Source: Apostichopus japonicus (taxonomy: Eukaryota; Echinodermata; Holothuroidea; Aspidochirotida; Stichopodidae). Taken from it: a stretch of DNA of 64,000 bases. Of the stretch, positions 58,237 to 64,000 are shown in pieces. The notes beneath the pieces are model-generated. The model saw only the letters and a list, made by a program, of their open reading frames with translations, was not told the DNA's origin and ran no database searches. Each line of letters starts with the position of its first letter. Position 1 is the stretch's first letter. Location: assembly GCF_037975245.1 (NCBI RefSeq), contig NC_092579.1, positions 10,593,678-10,657,677 of the forward strand, read 5' to 3'. Position numbers and translations under genes: made by a program.

Positions 58237-58422
58237 ACTTCTCGGCCTTTTGGCTAAGATCATATGTAGTATCTGTTCTTTTCGGGAATGGTGATGCACA
58301 CCTGACGATGATCACACGGTCACAGTCCCGATGCAAGGGGACTGGGGTTAGAAGCGGATCAGTCGTTCAGTAGTTTGGTTTTCGTGCCCAGGTTCTTTCC
58401 TGAGCGACTTTTTCTTAAAAAG
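58237..58422 (+). mobile_element. U2 snRNA-headed retroposon (SINEU-like), left arm
   Basis: Begins CTTCTCGGCCTTTTGGCTAA, then GATCATATGTAGTATCTGTT, which matches the conserved 5' ~45 nt of U2 snRNA including the branch-site-pairing GTAGTA; after that the sequence is unrelated to U2. It is flanked by the 19-bp direct repeat TATTTTGGATAACTGGCTC (58218-58236 and 58423-58441), a retroposition-type TSD. The 186-bp body ends in CTTTTTCTTAAAAAG. SINEs with snRNA-derived heads have been described (SINEU, crocodilians). The mirrored copy at 59973-60158 has the same TSD, so insertion preceded arm duplication or homogenisation. Confidence 0.75.
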
Positions 58423-58676
58423 TATTTTGGATAACTGGCTCTTATTAGCCAGGTAAGTTTTCTTTTCTAACCGCAAAGTTTTGGTTTTCACTCGTTTCCC
58501 CGTGAAACATTAGTTTGTCTGTAACTTGCTATTCCCCGGAAAAGTCAACACTAACGAGATTTTTCTTTCCTAGAGTTTTCTCAGTACTACGATAGGGCGA
58601 GCATACTTTTTTTGATGTCTAAATAACGATGGTAAAATGGAACTAAGATCACCGTTAGGTCTACAATAAATTTACA

Positions 58677-59718
58677 GTTTACTTGAGTCGTATGGTAAAA
58701 TGGACCTCAAAAACACCTTTTTGTGTACAATAAAGACCCTTTGTAGAGTCGGTTAAAAAGTTTAAAAAAAAAAAAGTACTGATCAGCTTAAGTCTGACAA
58801 GGTCTTCGATGGTTTCTTCTTCCTCCTTAATGTCCGCATCTACCATGGTGAGTTTCCGGGAAAATTTCTGCCAGTGTCTCTATGAAGACATTGTATTCTT
58901 TCCCGTTATCCTCTGCTCCTTCAGGCTCCTTCTCCTCCTCCACATACCGCAAATACCCAACGGTGGAATACAAATGCAGGCCACCGGGTGATTTACAATT
59001 TGCGTTGGTGTTTCAAAACGTTGACAATAAAAGACACAATATGCTCGTGCTAGCCATCTTCGAAGCTATTGCTCAAATGACGTAATCACCACAGAGACAT
59101 CGTCTTATATAGGGTTCCAAATGTTAATAGAGTTTCGTGTGTACGCCACAGTGTAAGTATAGGTAATGGCTAGTTTCAAAAATACCGCCAAATCATGTAA
59201 GCACCGCCTCTTTACACATGCGCAGTACTCACTCGTACGATGTACTTATGCAACTGATGATGTCATCCCTAAAATTGATCTAGGACTTGCAACTTTGTTT
59301 TATTTTCCCTTAAATATATAAAACTATCTATGCACCGTTTGACGCTATTGTACGTAAAAACATTTGTACCGCTGGCTATATGTTACACAGTGTAAAAACA
59401 TCAACGAATGTGAATAGTACACGTATTGAACAAACGGATAAGTCAATAGTGACTTTAGTGACAATAACAATAGCGACTCGTCCGTTAGGTAGGATATCGA
59501 TGTTTGAGGCAAACAATTACTAGCCCCTAAGATGATCGTCCGTTTGCTATATTCGCGCTGTTTATAAGACACGTTACGGTTAAGAATTTCGCGATTATAT
59601 ATTCTTCTATGTTGTAAAGGCTCCGATACTTTAAAACATAGGCCTGTATATATATATATATATATATTTACCCAAATACATAGATCTTTATATAGTCTAC
59701 GTTATTTTAAACTTAGGA
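58677..59718. other. spacer of the giant palindrome
   Basis: 1,042 bp unique to the centre. It holds an open frame 58882-59085 (+) ending QNVDNKRHNMLVLAIFEAIA, not recognised. At ~59428-59563 is a third, diverged copy of the arm segment 55915-56050 (GATAAGTCAATAGTG-CTTTA, GTCCGTTAGGTAGGATAT), in left-arm orientation. A short TA tract lies at 59646-59668. Confidence 0.7.
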
Positions 59719-59972
59719 TGTAAATTTATTGTAGACCTAACGGTGATCTTAGTTCCATTTTACCATCGTTATTTAGACATCAAAAAAAGTATGCTCGCCC
59801 TATCGTAGTACTGAGAAAACTCTAGGAAAGAAAAATCTCGTTAGTGTTGACTTTTCCGGGGAATAGCAAGTTACAGACAAACTAATGTTTCACGGGGAAA
59901 CGAGTGAAAACCAAAACTTTGCGGTTAGAAAAGAAAACTTACCTGGCTAATAAGAGCCAGTTATCCAAAATA

Positions 59973-60158
59973 CTTTTTAAGAAAAAGTCGCTCAGGAAAG
60001 AACCTGGGCACGAAAACCAAACTACTGAACGACTGATCCGCTTCTAACCCCAGTCCCCTTGCATCGGGACTGTGACCGTGTGATCATCGTCAGGTGTGCA
60101 TCACCATTCCTGAAAAGAACAGATACTACATATGATCTTAGCCAAAAGGCCGAGAAGC
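59973..60158 (-). mobile_element. U2 snRNA-headed retroposon, right-arm copy
   Basis: Reverse complement of 58237-58422. On the minus strand the U2 head reads TCGCTTCTCGGCCTTTTGGC, closer to real U2 than the left copy. TSD at 59954-59972 and 60159-60177 (GAGCCAGTTATCCAAAATA). Confidence 0.75.
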
Positions 60159-60779
60159 GAGCCAGTTATCCAAAATAAGGATGATCCAAACATGGGTTAC
60201 GATGGTCTCATACGTTGTGCCTATAGCTCACACAGTGTTATACAAATACACTATATACACTGCGTATATGTGCACATTATACATGCCAAGTCTCACCCAA
60301 GTATCGATAATGCCTCATTGTGTGTGTTGGAATCTTAGGCTGGTGGCAGACAATGGTCCCGATCGATCGTTTTCAAAGAGGGGTAAAGGGGGCAGAAGGT
60401 CAAATAGTCTTCGGGGAGGAAGGTGCTCCATTAGAACTTGATAAAGTATTGGGGGTATACAAACAGTGGTTAGGTAGGACAGTCTCACTTTGTGCCAAAT
60501 TTTGATGGGGAAAAGTGCGTCATGGCTGAAAAGTAACCAAGTCGATGCGTTTTTGGCTGATACATTGCACGAGCAGGCTTGATTGGTCCCATACCTGAGG
60601 ATCTTTTGCCTGTGCCACGTACACGACATAAAACTTGATACACATAGACCAATCGGATTCATTTACCGGGATACTTTCTCTCTTCCCTTTGTCGGACCTT
60701 CGAAGCAAGTTCCGTGGATTTATACGATATTATTTTCACTGGAACCTTTACCGTGGATTATATCATTTTTTAAATATGA

Positions 60780-61011
60780 GCACAAAATGAGTGACTCGAA
60801 GAGCACACCGTGAGCAAAAAAGAGTCGTTTAGATGAGCAATTGAGCATGTGCTCATATTAGAATTAGCAACAAAACAAAAACGCATGATGTGGTTCATGT
60901 GATGAGCACGCGAGCATAAAAGGAGTGACTCAAAGAGCAAAAGAACACATCGTGAGCAAAAGAGAGTCGTTTAGATGAGCAATTGAGCATGTGCTCATAT
61001 TGATATATTCA
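60780..61011 (-). repeat. ~142-bp tandem repeat, right arm
   Basis: Two units of the family seen at 57251-57620, inverted. Confidence 0.9.
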
Positions 61012-61086
61012 AAAAGTATATCATTCACATTTTTGTTTAATAGCTCTCATTGCGTCGAATGACACAAAAGAGTACACACCCTCAAG

Positions 61087-61575
61087 ATGAGATTTCGTTG
61101 TAAAATATGCAATAAAGGATTTAACCGTCAGTTCAATCTTCATCGACACGAATCCATCATTCACCCTAGTAATCAAAAGGCGGCGATGGTAACTAAAAGC
61201 GAGGATGACAGTGTGAATGGTAATAGAGATCGTTATGTGAATACGCGTCGTGTCGGCGTGAAATGCAAACATCGTGAAAGTGATACGACCGATGACCGCA
61301 GTGAAGAGGACGATGACCTGGTGGATACTGAGGGAAGTAATGAACAAAATAGTTCGGATGAGCCGATTGAAACATCAGACGGTACTGGCAGTAGTAGCAG
61401 TGATGATAATGGTGGTGACGATCACGATGACGGGGATGGTGAACGCACGTATGATGCTGTGGAGACTTGGATGCACTTGCTCGAACTCAATAAGGAAATG
61501 TCTAAGATATTACATCATGGACTGAAGAACAAATACGAAAGTGATGATGAGGAGGACGATGACAACGATGTGTAA
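61087..61575 (+). CDS. one-finger C2H2 protein with acidic tail (right arm)
   Basis: Identical 162-aa product to 56677-57165, oriented away from the centre. ATG at 61087, TAA at 61573. The N-terminal finger (MRFRCKICNKGF ... HRHESIIH) begins at residue 5; the rest is acidic. The gene lies between the 142-bp repeat (upstream) and the 30-bp terminal repeats (downstream), so both copies are transcribed towards the element ends. Possible self-regulator of the element; no experimental or family evidence. Confidence 0.65.
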   Translation: MRFRCKICNKGFNRQFNLHRHESIIHPSNQKAAMVTKSEDDSVNGNRDRYVNTRRVGVKCKHRESDTTDDRSEEDDDLVDTEGSNEQNSSDEPIETSDGTGSSSSDDNGGDDHDDGDGERTYDAVETWMHLLELNKEMSKILHHGLKNKYESDDEEDDDNDV

Positions 61576-62429
61576 GTTGTCAGAGAGACGTGGGTGACTA
61601 TACGATCGATCTGAAGAAAGAAATAACAACCGTGGACAACGTATGGCGGATATCGTTGGAAGGTTTACCGATGACGTTCACCGTAATGACCAAGATGTAT
61701 ATTATTTTATCAATCCATATCTTTAACGATTGATCATTTCAATGTTCACTATTTCATGTGCTTACCAAGTTGTTGTTCTAAACATAATCATGCATGATTT
61801 TATGTGTTTATTTATTTTAAATGAAGCGTTTTCTTAAGTTGACATACATTTTATGAAATGTGTTTAGCGATGCATCTTTTATCTGTTTTAATTTTATTAT
61901 TTACAAAGTGACGTTTCATGAACTGTTCGGTGCAAACGTTTTTTAGTATCAGATCAAGTGAATCTTTTAGGTAAATCTATTTTGACTTTAACGAGTTTAG
62001 AAAAGTGTCTTGCTGATGTTGGATACCTTTCAATATTCAATACAGTGTTTTTCTCATATGTAGCTAGTGTGTTTGTATATAATTGTGTACTAAATTTTTG
62101 GGAAAATCCGTCCCCCGCTACATTACTGTACCGGACAAAATATATCCTAAAGGAAAGGTTAAGACCCCAAAGGAGAGAACATTGAGTTTCATTGTGTACT
62201 GAGCGCGAAAATAGCTAACGGACGATGATCTTAGGGGTTAGTAATTGTTTGCCTCAAACAGAAATCAATATCCTACCTAACGGACGAGTCGCTATTGTTA
62301 TTGTCACTAAAGCCACTATTGACTTATCCTTTTGTTCAATATATTTTCTTGTTTGATGTGAAGATATGCTGTGGTGCACTCGAATAAAAAACAAAACTGT
62401 ACAACACATCGCTTTTGTTCTCATTTTCC

Positions 62430-62784
62430 AGAAATGCCCTAGTTTGGGTCCCCACTGTCCATTTTGCCCTGGTTTGGGTCCCCAATGTCCATTTTGCCCT
62501 AGTTCCGGTCCCCAATGTCCATTTTCCCTAGTTCGGGTCCCCACTGCCATTTTGCCCTAGTTCCGTGCCCTAGTTCGGGTCCCCAATGCCCATTATGCCC
62601 CGGTTGGGGTCCCCACTGTCCATTTTGCCCTAGTTCCGGTCACCGATTATGCCCCGGTTGGGGTCCCCACTGTCCATTTTGCCCCGGTCTGGGTCCCCAC
62701 TGTCCATTTTGCCCTAGTTCCGGTCACCGATTATGCCCCGGTTGGGGTCCCCCTTGTCGATTATGCCCCGGTGTGGGTCTATAC
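62430..62784 (+). repeat. terminal 30-bp repeats, right arm
   Basis: Inverse of 55353-55815 with fewer higher-order units; units read GTCCCCACTGTCCATTTTGC here. Immediately followed by the AGTAGTGTATAG terminus. Confidence 0.9.
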
Positions 62785-62815
62785 ACTACTCCTTGGATCT
62801 GCCAGTGGATTTTTG

Positions 62816-63591
62816 TCTATTATATTGTATGTTAGTAGATGTTTATCAATTAAATTCAATACGCTAGCATATTGAAACTTTAACTGCTGTATCGTAAGAT
62901 GCTAATTGAAATTTATTATTGGCAAAAGCATACATGGACGACTGTGCATTTATAAAGGATCTCGTATGTTCACTGAAGCATATAGCCAATTTCGCAATCG
63001 CACGCCTGCAGGCTTGTTTGTATAATTGAAACTATTACTGATCTGATATGTGTTGAAATTGTGGATCAAAACGTCTATTTTGAACAAAAACATCAGGTGA
63101 CTTACTGAAGGTTCTCTTTTGTGGGTTTGTTTGCTGGTAGACCGTTAAGAAACACGGCTACCAGTCCTTTGAACTTTGACCTATAAACAGTTCATCAACT
63201 AAAGTGACTGTACTACGTGGTCTAATAAACAGACCACTAGGTTCGTTTCTCAGATACCACACAAAACGCAATGGAAAAGCATAAGAATTTCATGTACATT
63301 ACTAACAATGTTTTGATGGCAGTATTACAATTTATAAAACTATGCCTTTACATTAATATTTTGGCCTGTTACAGCCGCACCATCCGACATAACCATAAGT
63401 TTAGTATCAAGTGATACATTCCAGAGATTTACTATATTTTCCAAGTGAGGATCGTGAAAACCAGAATAACTATCTAATAAAAATATCACTTGACCATACC
63501 AATTTTTTTGGACTATATATGACATATCAAGATTTGTGTTTAAAGTCATTCAAAACATATGTTTGACATGGTTTTTCTGTTCCTCTTGTAG
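62816..63591. other. intron-like sequence, no gene seen
   Basis: Flank right of the hAT element up to the EGF-like exon acceptor; no exon or repeat recognised. Confidence 0.35.
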
Positions 63592-63722
63592 GTCAACCAG
63601 GATCTTTCCCGCCCATACAACGATGTGATCTAGATTGTGGAAATGCTGTCTGTAATAATTTCTTCGGTGTGTAGAGGTATGCCAGTGCGATAGTGGATTT
63701 GATGGCACCTCTTGTGATAATG
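63592..63722 (+). pseudogene. EGF-like domain exon with 1-nt deficit
   Basis: Acceptor GTTTTTCTGTTCCTCTTGTAG and donor GATAATG|GTGAGT. Translation starts GQPGSFPPIQRCDLDCGNAV, continues CNNFFGV, hits TAG, and in the next frame gives VCQCDSGFDGTSCDN: together the six-Cys EGF pattern ending CxC-x2-GF-G--C. The exon is 131 nt, one short of the 132 expected for a symmetric phase 1-1 exon. A single-base deletion (real or assembly error) near 63676-63682 explains everything. It is on the same strand and in the same phase class as Ig gene 2; Ig plus EGF ectodomains occur in Tie-type receptors, so it may be a downstream exon of that gene or of a neighbour. Confidence 0.6.
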
Positions 63723-64000
63723 GTGAGTCGATGTTTTTTTAACTTGTTTGAATTAACCAAAGATATGGAAAAAAATCTGCAAAAATGTTCAAAAGTGTTT
63801 ACGTTTGGTTGAATTGGACTGTTGTTTGCGTAGATTATATAGTAATCTGCATTCTTCAGTAAACAAACTGCAGTTCCTATGATCTACTTGCTATAAAGTT
63901 CTCAAGTATATGTTAAACTTATTCATTTGAAAATTTTGTCCATCATGTGATTATATAGTCGGTTTGATCTAGCTCCTAGCCATGAGTTGTATTGCAGTTA
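63723..64000. other. intron-like sequence to window end
   Basis: Follows the donor of the EGF-like exon; no further exon visible before the window ends. Confidence 0.3.

Larger units (their letters stand above)
55347..62790. mobile_element. giant palindromic element, 6-bp TSD, AG termini
   Basis: Both ends read AGTAGTGTATAGACCCACAC inwards and the element is bracketed by CCTTGG (55341-55346, 62791-62796). Restoring one CCTTGG rebuilds the hAT end, which proves the insertion. The left arm 55347-58676 (3,330 bp) and right arm 59719-62790 (3,072 bp) are near-identical inverted copies around a 1,042-bp spacer; the length difference comes from repeat copy number. 6-bp TSD, 5'-AG and long TIRs are reported for Polinton/Maverick elements, but no polymerase, integrase, protease or ATPase is encoded. 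Each arm carries one C2H2 gene and one U2-headed retroposon. Class unresolved; possibly a non-autonomous Polinton relative. Confidence 0.85.
59719..62790. repeat. right arm of the giant palindrome
   Basis: Near-perfect reverse complement of 55347-58676 from the first base after the spacer to the AG terminus. Differences seen: one fewer 142-bp unit, fewer 30-bp units, and a few transitions (for example CGCTTC versus CACTTC at the U2 head). Such identity over 3 kb implies recent origin or ongoing gene conversion. Confidence 0.9.
54849..62807. mobile_element. hAT element (8-bp TSD) containing the giant palindrome
   Basis: Ends CACTGGCGGATCCAGGG and CCTTGGATCTGCCAGTG are inverted and flanked by the exact 8-bp repeat GATTTTTG (54841-54848, 62808-62815), diagnostic of hAT. 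Without the 55347-62790 insert and one CCTTGG the element is only ~509 bp, i.e. a MITE. The insert sits ~16 bp inside its right end. A G run of about 15 lies near 55301-55315. Confidence 0.85.

Noticed and set aside
58237-58300. Functional U2 snRNA gene
   Set aside because: Only the 5' ~45 nt matches U2; the Sm site and 3' stem-loops are missing and the unit has a retroposition-type TSD.

Overview
This is a eukaryotic, AT-rich, repeat-dominated window. It has phase-1 immunoglobulin (Ig) exons with canonical GT/AG borders, degraded LINE, Copia and Mutator-like coding sequence, tRNA-headed SINEs, many DNA-transposon ends with intact target-site duplications (TSDs) and several satellites. The mix, with frequent TAGGCCTA-type words, suggests a marine invertebrate deuterostome, most likely an echinoderm such as a sea cucumber. 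That is inference; no single marker proves it. There is no prokaryotic gene organisation and no complete housekeeping gene.

Layout. 1.3-3.3 kb (-): two exons of a decayed, uncharacterised metazoan protein with a Cys-rich tail. 3.69-11.50 kb: a 7.8-kb Foldback-like element bounded by the 10-bp TSD GTTCAACACT, with ~140-bp satellite arrays in its arms and a 2.66-kb Helentron/HINE-like element nested in the right arm. 11.6-12.3 kb: hAT-like element. 12.9-17.2 kb (+): exons of a membrane Ig protein (Ig, Ig, transmembrane), with a hAT MITE in one intron. 17.5-18.7 kb (-): LINE remnant. 19.5-22.5 kb: two SINEs, a CCGCGG-rich satellite and a Harbinger-like MITE. 24.8-25.9 kb: 160-bp satellite. 25.95-27.9 kb (+): L1/Tx1-like LINE remnant carrying one extra copy of that satellite. 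29.0-31.2 and 45.1-47.0 kb: two copies of a dispersed element. 32.2-42.9 kb: a 10.6-kb autonomous-type Mutator-like (MULE) transposon, with its transposase broken by two stops, frameshifts and a 2.8-kb insertion. 49.8-51.0 kb (+): Copia pol remnant. 52.8-54.1 kb (+): signal peptide, Ig and Ig exons of a second Ig gene, possibly continuing to an EGF-like exon at 63.6 kb. 54.85-62.81 kb: a small hAT element (8-bp TSD) into which a 7.44-kb giant palindromic element (6-bp TSD CCTTGG, AG termini, ~3-kb arms) has inserted.

The giant palindrome is the most unusual object. Each arm encodes the same 162-aa one-finger C2H2 protein with an acidic tail, and each carries a 186-bp retroposed sequence headed by the 5' part of U2 snRNA with its own 19-bp TSD. 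The 6-bp TSD, AG ends and long terminal inverted repeats (TIRs) recall Polinton/Maverick-type integration, but I see no polymerase or integrase. It may be a non-autonomous derivative or something undescribed.

The host genes here are the two Ig-family loci; nearly everything else is mobile DNA. The MULE and the Foldback-like element share a 10-bp TSD length, so trans-mobilisation by a MULE transposase is plausible.
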